Below are positions 33,417 through 42,251 of a stretch of DNA of 45,287 bases, piece by piece. Position numbers and translations under genes: made by a program. The notes under the pieces are model-generated. The model was not told the DNA's origin. It saw only the letters and a program-made list of their open reading frames with translations, and did not search any database. The DNA comes from Pseudotamlana haliotis (GTDB lineage Bacteria > Bacteroidota > Bacteroidia > Flavobacteriales > Flavobacteriaceae): positions 1 through 45,287 of the forward strand of contig NZ_WAAT01000044.1 in the NCBI RefSeq assembly GCF_008806375.1, written 5' to 3'. Position 1 is the stretch's first letter. Each line of letters opens with the position of its first letter.

Positions 33417-33482
33417 AATCTGATGTTTTTAGTTTTTTGTTAGTAGTAAAGGCGTCTTCTTTTGTTACAGGACGCATGACTA

Positions 33483-34187
33483 TTAACCAATATTTAACAC
33501 GTCATTCATGGTAAACACGCCAGCTTTACCAATGATCCATTCTGCAGCGACAACAGCACCTAAAGCAAAACCTTGTCTGTTGTGTGCAATATGCTCAATG
33601 TTTATGGTATCTACTTCGCTATCATAAGCTACGGTGTGTGTGCCAGGAACATCTTCAATACGTTTAGCAACAATTGGAATGGTCGTTTCGTCACCTTCAT
33701 CTAATTTCCAACCCTTATAGTTTGCATTTTGAGCGATGACATCTTCTGCTAAAGAAATAGCCGTTCCGCTAGGCGCATCTAGTTTTTGAGTATGGTGAAT
33801 TTCTTCCATAGAAATATTGTACTGTTTCAAGGTACTCATCATTTTAGCAAGTGTTTTATTCAGCTCGAAAAAGATATTTACACCCAAACTGTAGTTAGAG
33901 GCATAAATAAAAGCACCATTTTTTTCTTTACAAAGGGCAACAGCTTCATCATAATGGTCTAACCAACCTGTTGTACCAGAAATTACGGGTACGTTGTTGT
34001 TTAAACATTTTGAAATATTATTAAAGGCTACTGTCGGGATGCTGAAGTCTATAGCAACATCGGCTTGAGAGATGTCGTAATCGCTATCATTTTTGTCGAT
34101 AGTTAAAACGATTTCATGACCGCGATTTATGGCGATTTGCTCAATCGTTTTACCCATTTTTCCGTATCCTAGTAAAGCTATTTTCAT
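33483..34187 (-). CDS. dapB: 4-hydroxy-tetrahydrodipicolinate reductase
   Basis: A 234-residue NAD(P)H-dependent reductase of the lysine/diaminopimelate pathway. It has the Rossmann loop GYGKMGKTIE (7-16), the SGTTGW strand and the catalytic EIHHTQKLDAPSGTA block (His-His and Lys). It is shorter than the E. coli form (273) but normal for Bacteroidetes. It lies just upstream of lepB in the same direction (66 bases). Confidence 0.96.
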   Translation of the reverse strand: MKIALLGYGKMGKTIEQIAINRGHEIVLTIDKNDSDYDISQADVAIDFSIPTVAFNNISKCLNNNVPVISGTTGWLDHYDEAVALCKEKNGAFIYASNYSLGVNIFFELNKTLAKMMSTLKQYNISMEEIHHTQKLDAPSGTAISLAEDVIAQNANYKGWKLDEGDETTIPIVAKRIEDVPGTHTVAYDSEVDTINIEHIAHNRQGFALGAVVAAEWIIGKAGVFTMNDVLNIG

Positions 34188-34276
34188 TTGTGTTTTTTAT
34201 TTATTTGGCACCTCAAATAGGTGCGATGGTCAAAAACTAACTGTGTTTAAAAAAGTTTGTTTTTGACAAATTTATA

Positions 34277-34909
34277 TTAAAAATTAAAATTAAGAGTTAA
34301 CCCGAGATTGCTCGAAGCATCAAATTCATTTATTTTATAATGTGGTGCTAGCGTTAAATTTTCGTCAATATTATATTGCATTAAATGCGCATCAACATTG
34401 GCGTCTATAATGTTTAACGCATAGAGGCCTAGGGTAACTAAAAGTGATATTTCCTTGTTTCGGCGGTAAAATTTTTGTCCACGTTCAAGGCCATCTGTTG
34501 TTACTCTAGGTGTATCCAATTGATTGCCGTCACTATCTAAGTAAAACTCATCATTGGTAAAGCCCGCAAGTCTGCTTTTATAAGCATCACGGTATCTGTT
34601 GTATTCTTTGTTGTTTGTGGAGTAAAAGTATATTCCAGTCCCTATGGCACCCCAAACTAGTGGGATTTTCCAATATTTTTTGTTGTAGGCTTGCCCTAAA
34701 CCCGGTAAAATAGCTGAATAAAAAGCAGCTTTTGCTGGGGAAAGCGGATTAATAGGGTCTCTGATTTCAACTATAGAATCTACAGCAATCACATTGGGGA
34801 CCTCTGTTGTAGATTCTTTTTTAACCGTGTTTTCATTGTCTTGAGCTATAATATTAAAGCAACAAAGCAAAAAGAAAATGCCAGTTATTAGTGGTTTATT
34901 TGGAATCAC
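34277..34909 (-). CDS. Exported DUF5683 protein
   Basis: 210 residues with signal peptide (to about residue 22, ending IIAQ). The core SPAKAAFYSAILPGLGQAYNKKYWKIPLVWGAIG spans about 57-90 and includes a hydrophobic helix; DUF5683 is recognised from this block. The C-terminus ends in alternating strands (LGLTLNFNF). Function unknown; in Bacteroidetes it regularly follows parA-parB, and here it overlaps parB by 14 bases, which argues for co-expression with chromosome segregation genes. Confidence 0.88.
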   Translation of the reverse strand: MIPNKPLITGIFFLLCCFNIIAQDNENTVKKESTTEVPNVIAVDSIVEIRDPINPLSPAKAAFYSAILPGLGQAYNKKYWKIPLVWGAIGTGIYFYSTNNKEYNRYRDAYKSRLAGFTNDEFYLDSDGNQLDTPRVTTDGLERGQKFYRRNKEISLLVTLGLYALNIIDANVDAHLMQYNIDENLTLAPHYKINEFDASSNLGLTLNFNF

Positions 34910-35810
34910 CTTGAACTAATTTTTTAATACGATTAAAGTCTTCTTCAGAATGAAACGGTATGGTGATTTTACCTTTTCCATTTTTTGATACTTTAACGTC
35001 AATTTTATGTCCGAAGTATTCAGAAAACGCAGTTACTCCAGTTTTAACAAAATCAGGAACACCTGAGTCTTTTGCTTTCGCTGAAGGCGCTTCTGTTTGA
35101 TTAGAGTCGTTATAGTTACGAACCAATTGTTCTGTTTCCCTTACTGAAAGTTTATTAGCCAGTATTTTTTCGTAAATATCAAGTTGAATATTTTGATCTT
35201 CAATAGTAATTAAAGCACGGCCATGTCCCATAGATAAGAAACCATCGCGCATACCCGTTTGAATAATCGGGTCTAACTTTAATAAACGCAAATAATTAGC
35301 AATGGTAGAACGTTTTTTTCCAACACGTTCACTCATTTGCTCTTGCGTTAAATTAATTTCGTCAATTAAACGTTGGTATGATAAGGCAATTTCAATAGGG
35401 TCTAAATCCTGACGTTGAATATTTTCAACAAGAGCCATTTCTAATGATTCTTGATCATTTGCTATTCTAACATATGCCGGAATGGTTTCTAAACCTAATA
35501 ATTTAGACGCTCTATAACGGCGTTCACCAGAAACCAATTGGTATTGATTTAAGCCTAGTTTTCTAACCGTTATCGGTTGAATAATCCCCAATTCTTTAAT
35601 TGAAGTAGCGAGTTCACGAAGTGACTCTTCACTAAAGTTAGTTCGTGGTTGAAATGGGTTAACCTCAATGAAGTCAATGTCCAATTCAACAATGTTACCA
35701 ATAACTTTATCTGCGTTAGCATCTTGTACCGATTGAATGTCGTTACTAGGGTCTTTTAATAGTGCAGATAAACCTCTACCTAAAGCCTGTTTTTTAGTTG
35801 CCTTAGCCAT
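34896..35810 (-). CDS. parB: Chromosome-partitioning protein ParB
   Basis: 304 residues. The N-terminal ParB/Spo0J CTPase domain has NPFQPRTNF (51-59) and the GERRYR box (95-100); a helix-turn-helix that reads parS follows (TQEQMSERVGKKRSTIANYLRLLKL, about 145-169, discussed here in two halves); a C-terminal dimerisation helix ends the protein. It loads on parS sites near the origin and works with ParA. parA is 5 bases upstream. I saw no parS consensus in the window by eye. Confidence 0.96.
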   Translation of the reverse strand: MAKATKKQALGRGLSALLKDPSNDIQSVQDANADKVIGNIVELDIDFIEVNPFQPRTNFSEESLRELATSIKELGIIQPITVRKLGLNQYQLVSGERRYRASKLLGLETIPAYVRIANDQESLEMALVENIQRQDLDPIEIALSYQRLIDEINLTQEQMSERVGKKRSTIANYLRLLKLDPIIQTGMRDGFLSMGHGRALITIEDQNIQLDIYEKILANKLSVRETEQLVRNYNDSNQTEAPSAKAKDSGVPDFVKTGVTAFSEYFGHKIDVKVSKNGKGKITIPFHSEEDFNRIKKLVQGDSK

Positions 35811-35815
35811 GATAA

Positions 35816-36580
35816 TTATGAGTTTTTATTGATAATTTCTTTTGCTAAACTTAAGTAATTTGAAGCACCTTTACTAGAAGCATCATAGTTAATAATGCTT
35901 TCGCCGTAACTAGGCGCCTCACTTAAACGTACATTTCTTTGAATAATGGTTTGAAAAACCATATCGTTAAAATGCTTTTGAACTTCTTCTACCACCTGAT
36001 TTGATAAACGTAAACGTGAATCATACATGGTTAATAAAAGCCCTTCAATATCTAAATCTGAATTGTGTATTTTTTGAACACTTTTTATGGTGTTTAAAAG
36101 TTTTCCTAACCCTTCCAAAGCGAAATATTCACATTGAATAGGAATGATCACAGAGTCTGCAGCTGTAAGTGCATTTAATGTTAACAAACCTAATGAAGGT
36201 GCGCAGTCGATTAAAATATAATCATACTCATCTTTAATCTCTTGCAATGCATTTTTTAGCATATACTCGCGCTGGTCTTTGTCAACCAATTCGATTTCGA
36301 TAGCGACCAAATCAATGTGAGCAGGAATAATATCAAGATTAGGTGTTTCGGTTGTAATGATGGCTTCCTTTGCAATATTTGAATGTTCAAGAAGCTGGTA
36401 TGTACCAATTTCAACCGTTTCAACATCAAGACCAATACCCGACGTTGCATTTGCCTGTGGGTCTGCATCAATCAATAATACTTTTTTTTCAAGCACGCCT
36501 AATGAAGCTGCTAAATTTATCGAAGTCGTTGTTTTACCTACGCCTCCTTTTTGATTAGCGATAGCTATGATCTTACCCAT
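35816..36580 (-). CDS. parA: Chromosome-partitioning ATPase ParA/Soj
   Basis: 254 residues from the ATG at 36580 (MGKIIAIANQKGGVGKTT). A TTG at 36607 would add nine residues, but that TTG forms part of the TATTTTTG -7 box, so the ATG start is preferred. Deviant Walker A KGGVGKTT, the Asp-rich LIDADPQANAT and DYILIDCAPSLG (Walker B) are intact. It is the ATPase of the ParABS origin-segregation system, first of the parA-parB-DUF5683 operon. Confidence 0.96.
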   Translation of the reverse strand: MGKIIAIANQKGGVGKTTTSINLAASLGVLEKKVLLIDADPQANATSGIGLDVETVEIGTYQLLEHSNIAKEAIITTETPNLDIIPAHIDLVAIEIELVDKDQREYMLKNALQEIKDEYDYILIDCAPSLGLLTLNALTAADSVIIPIQCEYFALEGLGKLLNTIKSVQKIHNSDLDIEGLLLTMYDSRLRLSNQVVEEVQKHFNDMVFQTIIQRNVRLSEAPSYGESIINYDASSKGASNYLSLAKEIINKNS

Positions 36581-36604
36581 AAAGTGATTTGGTTTTATTC
36601 GCGC

Positions 36605-36612
36605 CAAAAATA
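36605..36612 (-). promoter_or_regulatory. -7 box of the parAB operon
   Basis: TATTTTTG on the minus strand matches TAnnTTTG. Transcription would begin near 36598, leaving a leader of under 20 bases before the ATG at 36580. The nearest upstream TTG is 26 bases away, longer than usual. Confidence 0.5.
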
Positions 36613-36693
36613 CGATTATTTAATTAGGAATAAAAATTCAACTTGTTAACAAAATGTTCCTGAAAAACGGCGTTTTTTTTAAATAATTATAAG

Positions 36694-38826
36694 TTAATCT
36701 ATTAAAATCTCTAAGAGTTTGATAGCTGCCTCACTAATTTTTGTTCCGGGGCCAAAAATAGCAACGGTTCCGGCATCAAATAAGAACTGATAATCTTGTT
36801 TTGGGATGACCCCGCCAACGATAACCATAATGTCTTCGCGGTCATATTTTTTCAGGGTTTCAATCACTTGAGGAATGAGTGTTTTATGTCCTGCTGCTAA
36901 AGATGAAATACCTAAAATATGCACATCATTTTCAACGGCCTGCTTGGCGGCTTCCTCTGGGGTTTGAAATAAAGGTCCAATATCAACATCAAAACCCACA
37001 TCGGCATAAGCCGTAGCTACCACTCGAGCGCCACGATCATGACCATCCTGTCCAATTTTAGCAATCATAATACGGGGTCTTCTCCCGTCTTGAAGAGCAA
37101 ATTGATCAGCGAGTTTTTGAGCTTTTTTAAAAGCTTCATCGTCTTTTATTTCTTTACTGTACACGCCTGAAAAAGATTTTGTTTCTGCTTTGTGTCTTCC
37201 AAAAACCACTTCTAATGCTTCGCTAATTTCACCTAAAGTAGCCCGTACTTCAGCTGCTTTAATCGCTAAAGCAAGTAGGTTTGAATCTTCCGAATTTAAT
37301 GAATTTTTAGCAGCTTCAGTTAATTCGTTTAAAGCAACTTTTACTTTTTCAGCATCGCGCTGTGCTTTTATTTGGTTTAAGCGTGTAATTTGAGCATCGC
37401 GTACCGCATGATTATCAACTTCTAAAGTTGAAATGGGACGCTCTTCTTGGGTTTCAAATTGGTTAACGCCCACTATAATATCTTGTCCAGAATCTATACG
37501 AGCCTGTTTTTTTGCAGCGGCCTCTTGGATTCTAATTTTAGGAATACCAGCTTCAATTGCTTTGGTCATGCCTCCAAAAGATTCTATTTCTTGAATGAGT
37601 TTCCAGGCCTTTTCAGCAATATCATGCGTGAGTTTTTCTATGAAATAACTTCCAGCCCAAGGATCTACTGTTTTTGTGATTTGGGTTTCCTCTTGCAGGA
37701 ATAACTGTGTGTTTCGTGCTATTCTAGCCGAAAAATCGGTAGGTAAGGCAATGGCTTCATCTAAAGCATTGGTGTGTAAACTTTGTGTGCCGCCAAAAAT
37801 AGCTGATGTGGCTTCTATGGTGGTTCGTGTCACATTATTAAAAGGCGCTTGCTCAGTTAAACTCCAACCAGAAGTCTGACAATGCGTGCGTAGCATAGAC
37901 GATTTTGGGTTTTTCGGGTTGAAGGGTTTCATCAACTTTGCCCATAACATTCTTGCTGCTCGCATTTTGGCAATTTCCATAAAATGATTTAAACCAATAC
38001 CCCAGAAAAAAGATAGGCGCGGCGCAAAGTCATCGATATCCATACCGGTGGCTAAACCTGTTCGAACATACTCTAAGCCATCAGCCAGAGTATAGGCCAA
38101 CTCAATATCACAAGTGCCTCCGGCTTCTTGCATGTGGTAACCTGAGATGCTAATGCTATTGAAGTTGGGCATGTGTTTACTCGAGAACTTAAAAATATCT
38201 GAAATAATTTTCATTGAAGGTTCTGGCGGATAGATATAAGTGTTCCGTACCATGAACTCCTTTAAGATATCATTCTGAATGGTGCCTTTAAGTTGTTCGG
38301 GTTTTACACCTTGTTCTTGAGCCGCTACGATATAGAATGCTAAAATAGGTAGTACGGCGCCATTCATGGTCATGGAAACCGACATGCTATCTAAAGGGAT
38401 TTTATTGAAGAGTATTTTCATGTCTTCAACAGAATCGATGGCCACGCCAGCTTTTCCAACATCACCAAGTACACGTTCGTGGTCAGAATCGTAACCGCGA
38501 TGCGTTGCCAAATCAAAGGCTACAGAAAGTGCTTTTTGTCCCGATTTTAAGTTCCTACGGTAAAAAGCATTGCTTTCTTCAGCGGTTGAAAACCCTGCGT
38601 ATTGTCTGATCGTCCAAGGTTTGTGAGTGTACATGGTGCTGTATGGTCCGCGTAGATATGGCGGAATACCGGCAGCAAAATGAATGTGTTCTAAATCTTC
38701 AATGTCTTCTTTTGAGTAAGTCGGTTTTACTTGTAAACCTTCGGCAGTCACAAAAGCAGTTTCTTCACTAGTATTATGCTTTCTAGTGCTTTTCTTAAGG
38801 CTAATATGTTGCAGGTTTTTTCTCAA
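36694..38826 (-). CDS. scpA: Methylmalonyl-CoA mutase, large (catalytic) subunit
   Basis: 710 residues. A TIM-barrel mutase domain (about 45-560; [20 protein letters not shown] near the start) is followed by the cobalamin-binding domain with the D-x-H-x-x-G motif in [12 protein letters not shown] (near 590) and the closing [25 protein letters not shown]. It interconverts succinyl-CoA and methylmalonyl-CoA with adenosylcobalamin. The best start is a TTG (38826); no in-frame ATG lies between the upstream stop and the conserved RKNLQHI opening. It follows mutA and a lipoprotein gene in the same direction. Confidence 0.96.
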   Translation of the reverse strand: MRKNLQHISLKKSTRKHNTSEETAFVTAEGLQVKPTYSKEDIEDLEHIHFAAGIPPYLRGPYSTMYTHKPWTIRQYAGFSTAEESNAFYRRNLKSGQKALSVAFDLATHRGYDSDHERVLGDVGKAGVAIDSVEDMKILFNKIPLDSMSVSMTMNGAVLPILAFYIVAAQEQGVKPEQLKGTIQNDILKEFMVRNTYIYPPEPSMKIISDIFKFSSKHMPNFNSISISGYHMQEAGGTCDIELAYTLADGLEYVRTGLATGMDIDDFAPRLSFFWGIGLNHFMEIAKMRAARMLWAKLMKPFNPKNPKSSMLRTHCQTSGWSLTEQAPFNNVTRTTIEATSAIFGGTQSLHTNALDEAIALPTDFSARIARNTQLFLQEETQITKTVDPWAGSYFIEKLTHDIAEKAWKLIQEIESFGGMTKAIEAGIPKIRIQEAAAKKQARIDSGQDIIVGVNQFETQEERPISTLEVDNHAVRDAQITRLNQIKAQRDAEKVKVALNELTEAAKNSLNSEDSNLLALAIKAAEVRATLGEISEALEVVFGRHKAETKSFSGVYSKEIKDDEAFKKAQKLADQFALQDGRRPRIMIAKIGQDGHDRGARVVATAYADVGFDVDIGPLFQTPEEAAKQAVENDVHILGISSLAAGHKTLIPQVIETLKKYDREDIMVIVGGVIPKQDYQFLFDAGTVAIFGPGTKISEAAIKLLEILID

Positions 38827-38855
38827 ATTAGAAGGTTTTTGAATATATGGTTTAA

Positions 38856-39500
38856 TTATTCAGGTATTTGGTTGAAATCAACTGGCTCGTTAGGCGTTTT
38901 CTTGTTTACCCGAGACAGGTCGACATCAAACAGTTTTGCATAATATAAATCGAATGCGATATAGCTTGCTAGGTATTTGTCGTTTAAAGCGCTTCTATAT
39001 TTACTGGAAGCAGCAGCGCTATACAGTTTTGGTGTTAAACTGTTTGTTTCTAGTAGCGCGTTAAAAGTTGTTTTTAAGGCCTCATCTTTGATGTTGTCTC
39101 CTATGCAAGTAATCAAATTGCTGTTATAATTTAAATGACTTACAGGGTTGTTGGCATCCCATAAGCCTTTTTCCTTTTTTAAAGCTTCAAAAACTTCTAG
39201 TGTGTGGGGTCTAACGATTTCCTTGTACTTTAGTCTGTTACTAGAAAAGTCTCTTAGAAACCGGTTGTAGGCCTGATTTAAACGGTTTTTAGGCCTGTTT
39301 TTTTTGTAATACATGAAAATGTCTTTTTCAAAACTATATAAAGCTTCCTTTAGTAAAGGGGTGTTGATGCCTTCACAAGTTATGGTTTCAGGTTGATCGG
39401 CATATTCATAATTGTTAAAAGTATTTTCTTTTTTACAACTAAAAGTTACAGTTAATAAAAGCGCGATAAAAGTGAATGTTAAGGATGTTTTAATGTTCAT
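38856..39500 (-). CDS. Lipoprotein of unknown function between the mutase subunits
   Basis: 214 residues from the ATG at 39500, which gives a proper lipoprotein signal (MNIKTSL...LLTVTFSC, lipid Cys 22); an ATG seven codons upstream is also possible. The mature protein is helical, rich in Asn, Tyr and Lys ([20 protein letters not shown] near 60-80; two further Cys). I do not recognise a family. It overlaps the mutA end by about 11 bases and is followed by scpA after 29 bases, so it is embedded in the mutase operon. An envelope lipoprotein has no obvious link to a cytoplasmic mutase. Confidence 0.78.
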   Translation of the reverse strand: MNIKTSLTFTFIALLLTVTFSCKKENTFNNYEYADQPETITCEGINTPLLKEALYSFEKDIFMYYKKNRPKNRLNQAYNRFLRDFSSNRLKYKEIVRPHTLEVFEALKKEKGLWDANNPVSHLNYNSNLITCIGDNIKDEALKTTFNALLETNSLTPKLYSAAASSKYRSALNDKYLASYIAFDLYYAKLFDVDLSRVNKKTPNEPVDFNQIPE

Positions 39501-40851
39501 TTTGTAATCGTTTTTGTTCATGTGTTTCTGCTAATCGTTTTTCTATTATGGGTTCTATTAATGTTTTTCTCGGATTTGTTTTTACAAAAGGAAATAGTTC
39601 CAATTGGTTTTTCATGCGTTCTTCTAGGTCTGAATGTTTGTTACTACCAATTAATGTTATGTCATTATTTTCAAACTGCGTAATTTCTTTTTGGGCACTT
39701 TCTTTAATTTTACGCTGAATGGTGCCTGTTTTTAACTGTTTTAAAAAGCCACCTTGTTGTTCAATATCTTTAAATAAAGTCAAAGCTTTTTCGGCAAGTT
39801 GATTGGTTAGACTTTCAATATAATAAGCGCCATTTGCAGGGTTGTTCACTTTGTCGAAATAACTTTCATGTTTTAAAATGAGCAACTGATTTCTAGCCAT
39901 AGTTTCGCTAAAGGCATTGGTTTTTCTGAAAATACTATCATAAGCTTGGTTGCAAATACTTTGTGCGCCGCCAAGTATGGCACTCATGCATTCGGTGGTA
40001 CTTCGCAACATGTTGCTATGGGCGTCGTAAATGGTTTTGTTGCGTTTTGTTGGGCTAGCCGAAATATGACAAGCCGAATTTATACCGTATTCTTGAGCTA
40101 AGGTATCCCAGAGTGTGTTTAAAGCTCTGAGTTTTGCAATTTCAAAGAAATAATTTGACCCCATCGCCACATGAAAGGTTATCTTGAAATTAGTAAAGTC
40201 TATTTTTTGATTTTCTAGGGCGTTTAAGTACTCATTGGCATGGGCTAGGGCATAGGCTAACTGTTGTACCATATTGGCACCAGCATTTTGATACAAACTA
40301 GTGTCAACCGTAATGGTTTCGCTTTCCGCGGAAATGTTTTTAAAAGTATTGAAATCAGCGTTGAGGTTGTTATACCAGTTGCCGCTTTGGGCAAGCCTGT
40401 TGATGATGTCTATTTCAATATGTGCTTCTGGTATACATTCTAATGTTTTTAGAATAAACGCTTCAGAAAGACACTGCATGCTGAAAATAAGTTGGTGTTT
40501 TTCACAATCTATATTTTCAGTTAACTTTTCAATAGAAATATCTTCTGAAGGGATAATAAATTTAATGCTATCAGCACCATTGTTTAAAGCTTCAGTAGCG
40601 TTGATATTCGATTTTTTAACATCGGCCACATAAATCGTTTGGCAAATTTTCCAAGCGGTTGCTTTGGTATTTGATGTTTCTGGCCAAGTGTTAAAATCTT
40701 CAGTATTATAAAAAGGTTTTACAGCAATGTCTTCATTGGAATGCCAAATGAGCGCACGGTTGTAGTCAGCACCTTGTAAATCGTACTGTATTTTTTGTTT
40801 CCATTGTTTGGCGGAAACGGGGTTAAATTCACTAAACAGACCATCAGTCAT
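39490..40851 (-). CDS. mutA: Methylmalonyl-CoA mutase, small subunit (no B12 domain)
   Basis: 453 residues related to the mutase barrel: FFEIAKLRALNTLWDTL, the MLRSTTECMSAILGGAQSICN region and ANGAYYIESLTNQLAEKAL are aligned with the large subunit. It stops before the cobalamin-binding domain, whereas many small subunits keep a degenerate one (about 600 or more residues). The small subunit stabilises the heterodimer and is not catalytic. It overlaps the DivIC-like gene upstream by 8 bases and the lipoprotein gene downstream. Confidence 0.93.
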   Translation of the reverse strand: MTDGLFSEFNPVSAKQWKQKIQYDLQGADYNRALIWHSNEDIAVKPFYNTEDFNTWPETSNTKATAWKICQTIYVADVKKSNINATEALNNGADSIKFIIPSEDISIEKLTENIDCEKHQLIFSMQCLSEAFILKTLECIPEAHIEIDIINRLAQSGNWYNNLNADFNTFKNISAESETITVDTSLYQNAGANMVQQLAYALAHANEYLNALENQKIDFTNFKITFHVAMGSNYFFEIAKLRALNTLWDTLAQEYGINSACHISASPTKRNKTIYDAHSNMLRSTTECMSAILGGAQSICNQAYDSIFRKTNAFSETMARNQLLILKHESYFDKVNNPANGAYYIESLTNQLAEKALTLFKDIEQQGGFLKQLKTGTIQRKIKESAQKEITQFENNDITLIGSNKHSDLEERMKNQLELFPFVKTNPRKTLIEPIIEKRLAETHEQKRLQNEH

Positions 40852-41167
40852 TCGTGTCGGTTTTTAAACTATCCTCGTACTCAATAATATAAATTTCCTC
40901 GTTATCGTGTTTCATGTAATAGCGTTCACGAGCAAATTTTTCTAAGCCTTCTTCAGTTTCAAGTTGTTTTAGTTCTTTCTTATCTTTAATAATTTCTTTT
41001 TGGTAGTATTCTTTTTCAGTTTCCAGATCATCAATTTCAGCATTTAATTCACTGTGAATTATCCATGAATTGGCATCAAAAAATAGCATCCAAACGATGA
41101 ATCCCGCTCCGATAGGAAGGAATACATTCTTAAAAGGTTTTAAGTATTTGTTCTTTTTGAATTTCAT
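40844..41167 (-). CDS. DivIC/FtsB-like cell-division protein
   Basis: 107 residues from the ATG at 41167, one base after the udk stop. A basic start, one transmembrane helix (NVFLPIGAGFIVWMLFF), then a coiled coil (ELNAEIDDLETEKEYYQKEI) and the septum-formation-initiator motif LEKFARERYYMKHDNEEIY. Such bitopic proteins pair with FtsL-type partners in the divisome. The acidic tail (EDSLKTDTND) is short. Its end overlaps mutA by 8 bases. Confidence 0.92.
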   Translation of the reverse strand: MKFKKNKYLKPFKNVFLPIGAGFIVWMLFFDANSWIIHSELNAEIDDLETEKEYYQKEIIKDKKELKQLETEEGLEKFARERYYMKHDNEEIYIIEYEDSLKTDTND

Positions 41168-41168
41168 A

Positions 41169-41774
41169 CTATAATTTTTGAGCAATAATATTTTTAATAA
41201 TATCTACAGCCACAACATTGTGTTTGTTGTTTGGTATGATGATATCGGCATACTCTTTTGTTGGTTCAATAAATTGGTTGTGCATGGGTTTTAAGGTGTT
41301 CTGGTATCGCGTTAAAACTTCGTCTAAATCACGACCGCGTTCGGAGATGTCACGTTTTAGTCGGCGTATTAGTCGTTCATCACTATCGGCATGCACATAA
41401 ATTTTAATATCACAGAGGGCTCTAAGTTCTGCGTTAGTAAGAATCAAAATGCCCTCAACAATCATCACTTTCCGCGGATGCGTTAAAATAACATCACCCG
41501 TACGGTTGTGTTTTACGAAAGAATATACAGGTTGTTCAATTACTTTGTTGGCTTTTAAGTCTTTGAGATGCGCGGTTAATAATTCAAAATCGATAGATCT
41601 TGGGTGGTCAAAATTTATTTTTGTGCGTTCATCATAACTCAAATGCGTGGTATCCATATAATAGGAATCCTGCGAAATAACACCAACCTCGCCCTCAGGG
41701 AGTTCGTTAAGTATTTTATTGACAACCGTTGTTTTTCCGCAACCTGTGCCACCCGCAATTCCTATAATAAGCAT
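41169..41774 (-). CDS. udk: Uridine kinase
   Basis: A 201-residue P-loop kinase that phosphorylates uridine and cytidine in pyrimidine salvage. Walker A GGTGCGKTT (8-16), SQDSYY (34-39), NFDHPRSIDFELL (near 54-66) and the ERGRDL lid (about 144-149) are all present. It heads the apparent operon udk - DivIC-like - mutA - lipoprotein - scpA, whose members have no obvious common task. A TAACTTTG -7 box lies 29 bases upstream (41803-41810, minus). Confidence 0.97.
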   Translation of the reverse strand: MLIIGIAGGTGCGKTTVVNKILNELPEGEVGVISQDSYYMDTTHLSYDERTKINFDHPRSIDFELLTAHLKDLKANKVIEQPVYSFVKHNRTGDVILTHPRKVMIVEGILILTNAELRALCDIKIYVHADSDERLIRRLKRDISERGRDLDEVLTRYQNTLKPMHNQFIEPTKEYADIIIPNNKHNVVAVDIIKNIIAQKL

Positions 41775-41802
41775 AAGTTTTATTGTTTTATTGACCGTTT
41801 TG

Positions 41803-41810
41803 CAAAGTTA
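41803..41810 (-). promoter_or_regulatory. -7 box upstream of udk
   Basis: TAACTTTG on the minus strand matches TAnnTTTG. The only TTTG upstream is 24 bases away, just beyond the normal spacer range. Confidence 0.5.
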
Positions 41811-41841
41811 GTTAAATGTAAAAGTGATTTGCTGCAAATGT

Positions 41842-42243
41842 TTACTTTTTAATTGCAGCAACTTCTTTTTCGGTAACCCTATTTTTGTTGGTATTGCCCC
41901 ATTGATTTGTGATGTAGTTCATCACATCGGCAATTTCATCATCATCTAGTCCCATGGCGGGCATGCTACCGTTATAAGTGACGCCATTCACTTTTATAGG
42001 GCCGTCAATACCGTATTTTAATAGGTGGATGCTGGCTTTGCGATTTTCTGCTAAATAATCTGATTTGGCTAATGGCGGATAAACGTCTTTCACACCAGCG
42101 CCGTTTGGGAGGTGACAAGTCAGACAAAAATCATTGTAAATTTCTTCGCCTCGAGCCATGCTTTCTTGCATGGGGTCTTGAGGTTTTATATTCATAATGA
42201 TAAGTGAGGTTACACTTATGATGCTTAATAAAAGTAATTTCAT
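41842..42243 (-). CDS. Exported c-type cytochrome
   Basis: 133 residues with a signal peptide or anchor (about 1-20, no lipobox Cys) and a single class I haem site C40-x-x-C-H (CLTCH), with axial Met in GSMPAM and the C-terminal helix DDDEIADVMNYITNQWGN. It starts 8 bases after the sugar dehydrogenase gene, so it is the natural electron acceptor of that enzyme; this pairing is inferred from context. Confidence 0.93.
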   Translation of the reverse strand: MKLLLLSIISVTSLIIMNIKPQDPMQESMARGEEIYNDFCLTCHLPNGAGVKDVYPPLAKSDYLAENRKASIHLLKYGIDGPIKVNGVTYNGSMPAMGLDDDEIADVMNYITNQWGNTNKNRVTEKEVAAIKK

Positions 42244-42251
42244 AGAAGTTA

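Noticed and set aside
34208-34224. GCACCT/AGGTGC hairpin between dapB and the DUF5683 gene as a terminator
   Set aside because: On the minus strand it is followed by CAAATAAATAAAAA, not a T run, so it lacks a terminator tail.
36580-36607. TTG start for parA giving nine more residues
   Set aside because: The TTG lies in the TATTTTTG -7 box, so it would be upstream of the likely transcript start; the ATG at 36580 gives the canonical ParA opening.
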